Assembly: GCA_001796865.1 (NCBI GenBank)
Contig: MGNQ01000008.1
Location: 17,723-31,386, forward strand
Direction: 5' to 3'
DNA: 13,664 nt
DNA from: Chloroflexi bacterium RBG_16_56_11
GTDB lineage: Bacteria; Chloroflexota; Dehalococcoidia; Dehalococcoidales; RBG-16-60-22
Numbering within the stretch: the stretch's first letter is position 1; the number at the start of each line of letters is the position of its first letter. The notes below the pieces were generated by a model that saw only the letters and a list, made by a program, of their open reading frames with translations, did not search any database and had not been told where the DNA came from. The position numbers and the translations under genes are program-made. This document shows, in pieces, positions 5,901 through 12,919 of this stretch.

Positions 5901-7106
5901 ATGAAAAAAGACAGGGTGGCGGCTATCGATGTGGGGACGACGAAGGTATGCACCATCATGGCCGACACGTTCGGCGATGAGGGTCTGCGCGTGCTCGGGG
6001 TAGGGATTACACCGTCACGAGGTCTACACAAAGGCCTGGTGGTGAACCTCAACGAAGCCAAGGAATCCATCAAGCAATCGGTCAGGATGGCCGAGCAGAG
6101 CGCGGGGCGGAGGCTGGAATCGGCCTACGTGGGCGTCACCGGCCGGCACATTTCTTCGGTGAACAACCGGGGCTCCGTAGCTATTACCCGCAATAACCAG
6201 GTGGTACGGACGGAGGACCTCAAGCGGGTCCTGGACGTGGCCCGCAGCGTCAAGGTGCCGTCCGAGCAGCGGCTGCTGCATGTTATCCCACGGGAGTACG
6301 TGGTCGACGGACAGGGCGGGGTGAAGAACCCCATCGGGATGCACGGCTTCCGGCTGGACGTGGAGACGCACATCATCACGGCAGCCATCACATCCATCCA
6401 GAATTTAACCAAGTGCATCCGGGCCTGCGGGGTCGAGGTGGACGACCTCGTCATGGAGCCCCTGGCCAGCGCCGAGGCCGTGCTATCTCCGGAGGAAAAG
6501 CTGGACGGCGTGCTCCTGGCGGACATCGGGGGTGGCACGACCGACCTGGCCCTTTTCAAGGACAACACCATTTATCATACCTCGGTGCTGCCGGTGGCCG
6601 GCTACCAGGTCACCCGGGACATATCGGTGGGGCTGGGGATAACCTACGAGATGGCCGAGGAAATGAAAAAGCGGTACGGCGACGTGACGCCGACCGACGA
6701 AATTGTGAATAAGGAAATATCGATTACCGGGGACGGGCACAGCATTTCTTACAGCGACCTGTCTGATATTATCCGTGTCCGCGTCGAAGAGATGCTGCGG
6801 CTGGTAATGCTGGAGCTGCCGCAGGCCGACTATCACAAGCTGATCCCCGCCGGGCTGGTCCTGACAGGCGGCGGCGCCAACCTGCCCGGAATCATCGAAC
6901 TCGGGGAGAAGGTGACCAGGATGCCGGTAAGGCTGGGCAGGCCTTCCAGGCTGGCCGGCGTCTCGGACTCGCTGGATGACCCCGCTTACGCCACGGGCGT
7001 AGGCCTGCTATTGTGGAAACTCAACAACGGGGACACAGAAACGACCAAGACCACGGAAAACGGCCTGCAGCGCCTGCTGACCAAGATGCTCAGGCTCTTC
7101 AGGTAA
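5901..7106 (+). CDS. ftsA: FtsA: actin-like membrane anchor of the division ring
   Basis: FtsA binds ATP, polymerises, and tethers FtsZ filaments to the inner face of the cytoplasmic membrane. The 401-residue sequence has the actin-fold motifs in order: phosphate-1 AAIDVGTTKV at 7-16, the FtsA-specific 1C domain (AYVGVTGRHISSVNNRG at 75-91), phosphate-2 DIGGGTTD at 208-215, and the adenosine motif LTGGGANLPG at 321-330. After a polar, threonine-rich linker (377-387) the protein ends in an amphipathic helix with basic and hydrophobic faces (GLQRLLTKMLRLFR, 388-401), the expected membrane-targeting sequence. The start has a strong AAGGAGGAG site. ftsZ follows 32 bases later. None of the usual neighbours (ftsQ, mur genes) is present in the window. 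Confidence 0.96.
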   Translation: MKKDRVAAIDVGTTKVCTIMADTFGDEGLRVLGVGITPSRGLHKGLVVNLNEAKESIKQSVRMAEQSAGRRLESAYVGVTGRHISSVNNRGSVAITRNNQVVRTEDLKRVLDVARSVKVPSEQRLLHVIPREYVVDGQGGVKNPIGMHGFRLDVETHIITAAITSIQNLTKCIRACGVEVDDLVMEPLASAEAVLSPEEKLDGVLLADIGGGTTDLALFKDNTIYHTSVLPVAGYQVTRDISVGLGITYEMAEEMKKRYGDVTPTDEIVNKEISITGDGHSISYSDLSDIIRVRVEEMLRLVMLELPQADYHKLIPAGLVLTGGGANLPGIIELGEKVTRMPVRLGRPSRLAGVSDSLDDPAYATGVGLLLWKLNNGDTETTKTTENGLQRLLTKMLRLFR

Positions 7107-7138
7107 GCGACAAGGGAAAAATCTAGCGGAGGATTAAG

Positions 7139-8227
7139 ATGGCAAAAGCAAGCTCTTTACAAAGCGGGGCGAGGATAAAGGTCATCGGGCTGGGCGGGTC
7201 AGGCTGTAATGCCGTGACCAGGATGGTCCGCGAGCAACTTCACGGCGTGGAGTTCATCGCGATGAACACCGACGCCCAACACCTGGAAATAACCGAGGCG
7301 ATGCAGCGCATCCAGCTGGGCGAGAAATCGACCCGAGGGCTGGGAGCGGGAGGGGATCCCGCCATCGGCCGCAGGGCCGCTGATGAAAGCCGCGACCTTA
7401 TCAGGGAAGCGGTGGCCGGCGCGGATATGATATTCATCACCGCCGGGATGGGGGGCGGCACCGGGACGGGGTCGGCAGCAGTGGTGGCGGAAATCGCCAA
7501 GTCGACGACCGCCCTGACCATCGCCGTGGTCACCAAGCCGTTCAGTTTCGAGGGGTCCCATCGCCTCAAGCAGGCCGACGAGGGCATCAAGGACCTGATG
7601 GCGCACGTGGATACATTGATTATTATCCCCAACGACCGCCTTCTCGACTTGGTGGATCAGAAGACCAGCGTCACGGGAGCTTTCAGCCTGGCTGACGAGG
7701 TGCTGCACCATGGCGTCCAGGCGATCGCGGAAGTAATTACGGTACCCGGGCTCATCAACCTGGACTTCGCCGATATCCGGACGATAATGAAGGACGCCGG
7801 CCCGGCCTGGATGTCAATCGGGCACGGGACCGGGCAGAACCGGGCGATCGACGCGGCGCGGCAGGCCCTGGCCAGCCCGCTGCTGGACGTATCGATGCAG
7901 GGCGCCAAGGGCGTGCTCTTCAACATCGCCGGGAACAGCGGCCTCACCCTGTACGAGGTCAACAACGCCGCCGAGGTCATCCGCCAGGCGGTAGACCCGG
8001 AGGCCAACGTTATCTTCGGCGTGGTGCTGGACCCGAACATGGGGAACGATATCCGGCTTACCCTCATCGCGACCGGTTTCGCCAGCAAGGAACAGATGGC
8101 CAACGCTTCCGACGAAAAGGAGCTGGCGCGGCTACTGAAGGGTATACATGACGATGAGCTGGACATCCCTTCCTACACGCGGCGGCCCCAGGCCTACCAG
8201 TACCGTCCGGCCGCGCCGAGGAAGTAG
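7139..8227 (+). CDS. ftsZ: FtsZ: tubulin-like division GTPase
   Basis: FtsZ polymerises with GTP into the cytokinetic ring. The 362-residue sequence shows the nucleotide-binding loop GLGGSGCNAV at 17-26, MNTDAQ at 42-47, the tubulin signature GGGTGTGS at 105-112, and the T7 catalytic loop NLDFADI at 207-213 with aspartates 209 and 212. The C-terminal linker is very short: the conserved partner-binding peptide ELDIPSYTRR (340-349) follows almost directly on the globular domain and is itself followed by 13 residues including YQYRPAAPRK. This peptide is the likely contact with FtsA next door. ATG at 7139 has GCGGAGG nine bases upstream. The downstream helix-turn-helix gene starts 36 bases after the stop, suggesting a common transcript. 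Confidence 0.97.
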   Translation: MAKASSLQSGARIKVIGLGGSGCNAVTRMVREQLHGVEFIAMNTDAQHLEITEAMQRIQLGEKSTRGLGAGGDPAIGRRAADESRDLIREAVAGADMIFITAGMGGGTGTGSAAVVAEIAKSTTALTIAVVTKPFSFEGSHRLKQADEGIKDLMAHVDTLIIIPNDRLLDLVDQKTSVTGAFSLADEVLHHGVQAIAEVITVPGLINLDFADIRTIMKDAGPAWMSIGHGTGQNRAIDAARQALASPLLDVSMQGAKGVLFNIAGNSGLTLYEVNNAAEVIRQAVDPEANVIFGVVLDPNMGNDIRLTLIATGFASKEQMANASDEKELARLLKGIHDDELDIPSYTRRPQAYQYRPAAPRK

Positions 8228-8263
8228 CGGGGACGGGGCCTTTTACCAGAAAGAGAGGACTGT

Positions 8264-8611
8264 ATGACAATTATCGAAGTGGTCCGGACGAGTAGAAAAC
8301 CGACGACCGGCGAACTGTTGAAAAAGATCGTCAGTAACCGATGTTGTCTGAGCGTCCTGAGGTTTTTTACGGTGCATCCCAACAGTCGATTCAACAAACT
8401 GGCCATCGTCCACGGCCTGGACGAACACAACCGGAGCTCGGAGGTCGAGAACGCCCTCACGCAGCTGGTCAAACAGGGCGTTCTCTGCACCCGGACGGAG
8501 AACACGGTCTGCTATTTCCATCTGACCCGGGATGAAACGATAAGAGAGGTGTTGCTGAGCATGGCCGGGTTCGACTGGCACCAATGGCGAATGATACTGG
8601 AACATATATAA
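8264..8611 (+). CDS. Small winged-helix DNA-binding protein downstream of ftsZ
   Basis: A 115-residue protein whose middle part has a winged-helix pattern: helix 1 about 27-36 (CCLSVLRFFTVHP), helix 2 43-52 (FNKLAIVHGL), recognition helix 57-70 (RSSEVENALTQLV), then a wing about 72-88 (GVLCTRTENTVCYFHL). A short C-terminal helix includes FDWHQWRMILEH. Proteins of this shape resemble ArsR/MarR/GntR-like regulators, but I cannot assign a family. The N-terminal 20 residues are polar and probably flexible. ATG at 8264 is preceded by AGAGAGGA. Co-orientation with ftsA-ftsZ and 36-base spacing suggest it is in the division transcript and may regulate it. That role is inference. Confidence 0.8.
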   Translation: MTIIEVVRTSRKPTTGELLKKIVSNRCCLSVLRFFTVHPNSRFNKLAIVHGLDEHNRSSEVENALTQLVKQGVLCTRTENTVCYFHLTRDETIREVLLSMAGFDWHQWRMILEHI

Positions 8612-8729
8612 GGTAAGTAATCAAAGGGCAACGGGCCGCTAACGTGCCTGAAGACGGGCGGTGAATTTCCGGAACATGAAATCCGGCGGCGAGAAGTATT
8701 ATAATCAGGATAGGAAAGGAATGGAAGAG

Positions 8730-8852
8730 ATGGGAAGAAAAGCCGAAAAAGCCGCCCAGCGGAGAAGCTACAAAGAAGCTTTTAAAGACGTCAAGCACGG
8801 GCACGGGGGACGGCCGATAAAGAAGAAACAAGAATCTGCCCTGGGCAGATAG
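8730..8852 (+). CDS. Small basic hypothetical protein
   Basis: A 40-residue lysine/arginine-rich peptide with 13 K/R against four D/E residues and a basic patch GGRPIKKK near the C-terminus. The frame opens further upstream to GTG at 8661, with ATGs at 8676 and 8721. I prefer 8730 because AAGGA lies nine bases before it, whereas 8661 and 8676 have no visible ribosome binding site. A TATAAT at 8700-8705 may be a -10 element, but no good -35 goes with it. The charge suggests nucleic-acid or ribosome binding, and its position just before a cold-shock gene fits that, but no family is recognised. The last codons overlap a perfect dyad (8835-8849). Confidence 0.5.
   Translation: MGRKAEKAAQRRSYKEAFKDVKHGHGGRPIKKKQESALGR
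8835..8849. repeat. Dyads between the basic peptide gene and cspA
   Basis: TCTGCCC T GGGCAGA is a perfect inverted repeat at the 3' end of the small basic gene. A second one, GGGGG TAT CCCCC (8866-8878), directly precedes the GGAGGGAG ribosome binding site of the cold-shock gene. Neither is followed by a T run. The second could form a leader hairpin near the cspA start, in keeping with the leader-RNA control common in cold-shock genes. Confidence 0.45.
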
Positions 8853-8894
8853 GCCGTAAGGGTCGGGGGGTATCCCCCGGAGGGAGATACTGTC

Positions 8895-9095
8895 ATGACC
8901 AAAGGTGTGATTCGTCGCCTGGTTGATGACCGGGGCTTCGGCTTCGTCTCAAGCAGTGCTGGAAGGGACATTTTTTTCCACTACAGCCAGCTGGAAGGCG
9001 TTAATTCCCGCATCCTGAAAGAGGGACAGAGCGTGAGCTACCGTGTGGGACTAGGAGCCAAGGGTCTCATCGCCAAGGACATTAAACTGGCGTAA
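8895..9095 (+). CDS. CspA-family cold-shock protein
   Basis: A 66-residue single cold-shock domain, the usual length. It binds single-stranded RNA and DNA in the cytoplasm and acts as an RNA chaperone. RNP1 is RGFGFV at 13-18 and RNP2 is DIFFHYS at 25-31. The aromatic residues needed for base stacking are there, though the usual tryptophan near the start is missing (GVIRRL in place of GTVKWF). ATG at 8895 has GGAGGGAG eight bases upstream. Confidence 0.92.
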   Translation: MTKGVIRRLVDDRGFGFVSSSAGRDIFFHYSQLEGVNSRILKEGQSVSYRVGLGAKGLIAKDIKLA

Positions 9096-9299
9096 CACAG
9101 AACCGGAGACCGATGTCCAGGGTCCGGTATCCCCCTCGCTACAGTCAGGCCGGCCAGAGAGCCAGCCGACGAAGGAGATACTGGCCCCGGAAGAGGCCCG
9201 GGATGAACAGACGGCTATCCGGTGAGGGCCGACCACCGGTCCAGAAAACACAGCCCTCACCGGGAAGTGCCTGCCCGTTAAAAGGGGTGGGCATTTATT
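9096..9299 (+). other. Structured spacer between cspA and the tailed carrier
   Basis: This 204-base stretch has no convincing gene; an open frame from 9113 is arginine/proline-rich and lacks a ribosome binding site. It is unusually rich in inverted repeats. ACCGGA/TCCGGT (9102-9107, 9123-9128) lies just after the cspA stop. A perfect 11-bp repeat, CCGGTGAGGGC/GCCCTCACCGG (9219-9229, 9253-9263), has a 23-base loop containing the small hairpin GACC-ACC-GGTC (9231-9241). It may be a terminator without a T run, a structured leader of the next gene, or a small RNA. Confidence 0.55.
9219..9263 (+). repeat. Strong 11-bp inverted repeat
   Basis: CCGGTGAGGGC pairs perfectly with GCCCTCACCGG, and a G-T pair can extend it by one. 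The loop itself contains a four-bp hairpin. This is the strongest dyad in the window. The ATG at 9300, with its AGGGGTGGG ribosome binding site (9283-9291), lies about 20-36 bases downstream. Confidence 0.7.
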
Positions 9300-9381
9300 A
9301 TGGCAAAAGAAAGGTCGTGGGCATACGGTCCGCTATAATAATGACGCCGCTATAGAAGCCCGCAAGGCCGATAATAACCTG

Positions 9382-11199
9382 GTGCGTTTCCACGGGGACG
9401 CGGCAAGCTCCGCCGTCGAAGACGCGGCCGTCAACTACCAGGCCCCTTCCATAATCGCCGCCGGGGCGGACGCGCAAAGCGTTTCTTTCCTGGCGACCGT
9501 GGTTAACCTGAGCCTTTCTCTGATATTAATCAAAGCGCCGACGCTGATTGAAAAGGCGGGCCTCAGTAAAAAAGGGGCGGTCACTCTGTCTTTTTTGAAC
9601 CTCTGCTCCTGGGTCCCGCTGGCGATAGCGTTTTTAATAGGGGATATCGGGATTACCCCGGGGACGTTCGCCTTCTTGTGGATACTCAGTATCGTGCCCG
9701 GGCTGCTGCTTTCCATACAGCGCGACAACTGGCTCTCCAATCTCGTACCCAAGGAATCGCTGGGGAGGTATCTCGGGCAGCGGCTGGCGATAAAGAGCGC
9801 CTTCTATCTCGGGGCTTTCTGCCTGCTGGGATACCTGCTGGACGTTTTCGGCAACAATAAACTGATGGGTTTCGGATTCATTTTCACCATCGCGACGACG
9901 GCGACGCTGCTGGACTTCGTTGTCTTCACCTATATGCACGAACCTACGGCCAAGACGGTCACCGTTCCCAGGAAAGAACCGAAGCAGGAGAAATTCCGGC
10001 TGTTCGAATATTTCCGGGAGCTGAAGGAAAAGAAACTGGAGTCCTTCGTTTCTTTCACCACGCTTTTCTATTTGACCGTCGGCCTGAGTGGCCCGCTCTA
10101 CGCCGTGTACATGCTCGGGGAGCTGCATTTCACCTATTTGAACTTCACCGTCATCATCGCGGTGGAATACTTCGCCAGAATCGTGAGCGCCCCGCTGTGG
10201 GGACGGCTGGCGGACAAAGCCGGGAACATCCGGGTCCTGGGGATAGTATCCCGCATCATCCCGCTGATACCGATATTCTGGCTATTCAGCTCGCACTTCG
10301 CCTACCTGGCTTTCATCCAGTCCTTATCCGGTGTCTGCTGGGGGGCTTATGACCTGTGCACGCAGAGCTACCTTTACAAGGTGGCGCCGCCGCAGAAGAA
10401 GCTACGCTACATCGTTTATACCCGGAGCATGATAATGCTCTCGTCAGCGCTGGGTGGCCTGCTGGGGGCGTACATCGTCAAGGGCATATTCCCGATATTC
10501 GGCAGCCAGATATTGAGCATTTTCCTGGTGTCGGGGCTTTTCCGCGCCGGGGTGGTGCTGCACATGATGCCGAAGCTGGTGGACCTGGCGGTGGTGTTCG
10601 GCCAGCCGCCGAAACCCCCGAAGGCCGACCTCGAGACACTGGGGAGGGCCATCGCCTCGAAACGCGGGATGTTTTACCGGCGACATAAGGCCTCGATGAC
10701 GCCGGGATTGATCCCCATACCAGTCACGGAATTCGCGGCGGCGACACGGGACCTCAGCCCAGCGCAGCGGAGGAAGTGGCACGCAGCAGCAGCGCCGGCG
10801 CCGACCAGGCAAGCGGCCCTGGAACACGCCCGGATAAAGTCGACGAGGCGCCGCGTTTATAATCCGACGGAAACCGCCCCCACCCCATCCGCCGCCGTCG
10901 CTATCGCAGCGATGAAGGCGATAAGAACGGGCGGGGAGCGCGAGATGAAAAAGGCGGTCATGGAGACCAAAAAGAGGACCCTCAGGGAACTCCAGCCGGT
11001 AGCCGCAGCGGTGGCGGCGGAAACGATGAGCGCCGTGGCGGATACGAAGGTAAAAGCCGGTGAGCGGAAGCTCCGACCGGGCCTCTACTACAACTCGACC
11101 GGCTGGGCGGACTACATGAAACGGACCCTCAAGTCGATTATCAAGGAAAGCCAGGGCCGGCGGGACCTCAAAAAGGTCGAAGTAACTATCGGCAACTAG
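9382..11199 (+). CDS. MFS-like carrier with long charged C-terminal tail; N-terminus probably frameshifted
   Basis: A 605-residue open frame. Residues 1-400 are a 10-12 helix major facilitator-type carrier of the inner membrane; the short loop GRLADKAGNIRVLG near 273-286 resembles motif A, so it is an MFS permease of unknown substrate. Residues about 403-605 form a hydrophilic, alanine- and K/R/E-rich tail on the presumed cytoplasmic side, which is unusual for the superfamily. The GTG start at 9382 is doubtful: it has no ribosome binding site and lies inside a well-patterned coding stretch (NNDAAIEARKADNN) that continues upstream in frame without a start codon. ATG at 9300, preceded by AGGGGTGGG eight bases earlier, opens MAKERSWAYGPL and hits stops at 9336. 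One extra base near 9330-9336 would join it to this frame as a 632-residue protein. This may be a sequencing error, a real mutation or recoding. Confidence 0.8.
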   Translation: MRFHGDAASSAVEDAAVNYQAPSIIAAGADAQSVSFLATVVNLSLSLILIKAPTLIEKAGLSKKGAVTLSFLNLCSWVPLAIAFLIGDIGITPGTFAFLWILSIVPGLLLSIQRDNWLSNLVPKESLGRYLGQRLAIKSAFYLGAFCLLGYLLDVFGNNKLMGFGFIFTIATTATLLDFVVFTYMHEPTAKTVTVPRKEPKQEKFRLFEYFRELKEKKLESFVSFTTLFYLTVGLSGPLYAVYMLGELHFTYLNFTVIIAVEYFARIVSAPLWGRLADKAGNIRVLGIVSRIIPLIPIFWLFSSHFAYLAFIQSLSGVCWGAYDLCTQSYLYKVAPPQKKLRYIVYTRSMIMLSSALGGLLGAYIVKGIFPIFGSQILSIFLVSGLFRAGVVLHMMPKLVDLAVVFGQPPKPPKADLETLGRAIASKRGMFYRRHKASMTPGLIPIPVTEFAAATRDLSPAQRRKWHAAAAPAPTRQAALEHARIKSTRRRVYNPTETAPTPSAAVAIAAMKAIRTGGEREMKKAVMETKKRTLRELQPVAAAVAAETMSAVADTKVKAGERKLRPGLYYNSTGWADYMKRTLKSIIKESQGRRDLKKVEVTIGN

Positions 11200-11244
11200 C
11201 GTGGTGATTCCTAAATAACGTTAGTCCACCGGTTTCATTCCATC

Positions 11245-11258
11245 CCGGCGCAAGCCGG
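11245..11258. repeat. Short hairpin with GCAA tetraloop in the convergent spacer
   Basis: CCGGC-GCAA-GCCGG forms a five-bp stem capped by a GNRA loop, in the 179-base gap between the two carriers. No T run follows on either strand. The surrounding bases (ATTCCATCC before, AATCCTC after) look like the dispersed ATTCCGG-type palindromic repeats seen in many bacterial genomes; this is the only copy here. The rest of the gap is AT-rich with no gene that I can see. Confidence 0.4.
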
Positions 11259-11378
11259 AATCCTCAGTCGGCACACCTTGTTGTTCTTGATACAGACTTT
11301 CGTCGGTATGATTATCAAGCCATATTGAAGCTTTAGATACACTATTCTGGCGGTTCCCCGCACCAAACCACGAGTATT

Positions 11379-12671
11379 TTAACCAATATCCCGGTTTTTC
11401 CTTTTCAGCACCAGGACCAGGGCTAAAGAGAGCGCGCCGGAGAACGCCCCGGCGATAAAAGCCGCCCGATAGCTGCCGGTATTATCGAAGATGTTGCCGG
11501 TTATCCAGGGCCCCAGCGCCCCGCCGACGGTTATCACGAAGAGGTTCAGCCCCATCAGCGTCGCCATCGATTTCGTCCCGAAATATTTTCCGATATAGAG
11601 GGGTATCTGGGGTATCTCTCCTCCGTAAGGGATGCTGAACAGCACGGCGAACAGGTAAAACGACCAGACGGACCGGGTGAAGAGGAGGAAGACAAACGAC
11701 ACAATCAAAAAGACCCGCGTAAGGATGAGGCTGTTATGTATCCCCATGCGGTCGGCGCCGGCGCCGATGGAGAGACGGCTGGCGATGCTCACCGCGCCGA
11801 TGACGCTGATAAAAGTGGCCGCCACGAGCGGGTTGATACCGATATCGGTGGCGTGGTTGACCAGGTGCACCATGACTATCTGGATGCCGAAAAAGTAGGT
11901 AAGGAAGGCCGCCATGAGCAGAAGCATGCGGGGGTCGCGTAGCGACCGTCCCGGGGTGGTATCACCAGCCCGAGCGGCGGCATCCTGGCCCGCGTCACCT
12001 CCGGCGCTCCCGGAGATATTCAATATCGAGGCGGGAGGGGGGCGCAGGAGGAAGGCGGCGGCCATCATGAAAACGCCTGAGGCCAGGCCGCAGATCAGGA
12101 AGGCCTGAGACCAGTCCACAGAGTCGATGAGGCGCTCGACACCAGGCACGATGAACAGGGTCCCCAGGCCGGAACCGGAAGCGAAGATACCCAGCGCCAG
12201 ACCGCGGTTTTTCGTAAACCACCGCGAAATCATCGCCGTGCCGATGCCGAAGGTGCCGCTCAGCCCGATGGCCTCGATGACGGCGTAGGTCAGAAAGAAC
12301 TGCCACAGCGTCTGAACCTGGCTGGAAAGGGCCAGCCCCAGGCCGATAAAGAAGCCGCAGGCGACCATTATCCTGGCCGCCCCGAAACGGTCGGCCAGGT
12401 AGCCGGTGCCGATGGAGACCGCCCCGCGGATGACCAGCGAGGCCGAATACACCAGCGAGACCGTAGCCCGGTCCCACTGAAAATAGTCGGCGAGGGGCTT
12501 GAAAAAGACGCTGTAGCTGTACATCAGGCCGTAAGTCACCGCCAGCATGAGGGCGGTGGTGACGACGACAACCCAGCCGTAGCGTGTACGCGCTGATAGG
12601 GAAACAGTCTGTCCAGGTATCATGCGTGCGAACGTCGGGCGGTAAGACCCGTCTGGTTTTTCCTGCCACAT
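11379..12671 (-). CDS. MFS transporter, OFA / monocarboxylate-like
   Basis: A 430-residue inner-membrane carrier with 12 predicted helices in two halves. The halves are separated by a polar loop around residues 215-245 rich in G/A/D. Motif A between helices 2 and 3 is GYLADRFGAARI at 90-101. SRWFTKNRGLALGIFASGSGLG at 149-170 is the helix 4-5 signature of the oxalate/formate antiporter and monocarboxylate carrier group. The substrate is probably a small organic anion, but this cannot be fixed from sequence. The start is uncertain. ATG at 12671 has no Shine-Dalgarno and overlaps the -10 of a good promoter, so ATG at 12623 (residue 17, before TM1 at about 31) is a serious alternative. The gene is convergent with the tailed carrier and divergent from the nucleotidyltransferase. 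Confidence 0.9.
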   Translation of the reverse strand: MWQEKPDGSYRPTFARMIPGQTVSLSARTRYGWVVVVTTALMLAVTYGLMYSYSVFFKPLADYFQWDRATVSLVYSASLVIRGAVSIGTGYLADRFGAARIMVACGFFIGLGLALSSQVQTLWQFFLTYAVIEAIGLSGTFGIGTAMISRWFTKNRGLALGIFASGSGLGTLFIVPGVERLIDSVDWSQAFLICGLASGVFMMAAAFLLRPPPASILNISGSAGGDAGQDAAARAGDTTPGRSLRDPRMLLLMAAFLTYFFGIQIVMVHLVNHATDIGINPLVAATFISVIGAVSIASRLSIGAGADRMGIHNSLILTRVFLIVSFVFLLFTRSVWSFYLFAVLFSIPYGGEIPQIPLYIGKYFGTKSMATLMGLNLFVITVGGALGPWITGNIFDNTGSYRAAFIAGAFSGALSLALVLVLKRKNRDIG

Positions 12672-12699
12672 TATATGCGAACGGGGATATCGAGGACAA
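12670..12699 (-). promoter_or_regulatory. Promoter candidate for the OFA-like transporter
   Basis: On the minus strand TTGTCC (12699-12694), an 18-base spacer and a consensus TATAAT (12675-12670). The -10 includes the A and T of the ATG at 12671, so a transcript from here would begin downstream of that codon and favour the start at 12623. Confidence 0.5.
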
Positions 12700-12771
12700 A
12701 TAGAAGAGATGAAACGATAAGTAATTCTAAAAAAATACTAAAAACGTTATAAATCGTGACAAATGTGTAAC

Positions 12772-12786
12772 TTAAGTTAAGTTAAG
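12772..12786. repeat. Three tandem TTAAG repeats
   Basis: TTAAG occurs three times head to tail, ending 14 bases before the -35 of the nucleotidyltransferase promoter. The first copy is part of the palindrome ACTTAAGT. Placement suggests an activator or repressor site; the array is short enough to be chance in AT-rich DNA. Confidence 0.45.
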
Positions 12787-12800
12787 GTATGTCCAGATAG

Positions 12801-12829
12801 TTGACATGAGGATTTCGCTACATTATGAT
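12801..12829 (+). promoter_or_regulatory. Sigma70-type promoter of the nucleotidyltransferase-kinase operon
   Basis: A consensus TTGACA (12801-12806), 17-base spacer and TATGAT (12824-12829) is the best promoter match in the window. It gives a leader of about 84 bases before ATG at 12920. Confidence 0.75.
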
Positions 12830-12841
12830 AGAAAAGTTTGC

Positions 12842-12878
12842 CTTACGCATGAGTAAGTAAAATATACAATAGCGTAAG
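12842..12878 (+). promoter_or_regulatory. Alternative hairpins in the operon leader
   Basis: CTTACGC (12842-12848) pairs perfectly with GCGTAAG (12872-12878). Its first five bases can instead pair with GTAAG at 12853-12857. The two stems exclude each other, an arrangement seen in leader RNAs that switch. The leader also holds a tiny frame, ATG AGT AAG TAA, at 12849-12860. No terminator-like T run follows, and no known riboswitch is recognised. Confidence 0.4.
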
Positions 12879-12919
12879 TCGAAACGCATCCCGGGAATAA
12901 TAAAGTCGCGAACTAAAAG

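Noticed and set aside
9272..9298. TGCCC...GGGCA followed by TTTATT as a terminator for cspA
   Set aside because: The stem is short with a large loop, and the GGGG TGGG half is better explained as the ribosome binding site of the ATG at 9300.
9113..9355. An 80-codon arginine/proline-rich open frame between cspA and the carrier
   Set aside because: No ribosome binding site, composition of random GC-rich DNA, and it crosses the dyad-rich spacer and the true start of the carrier.
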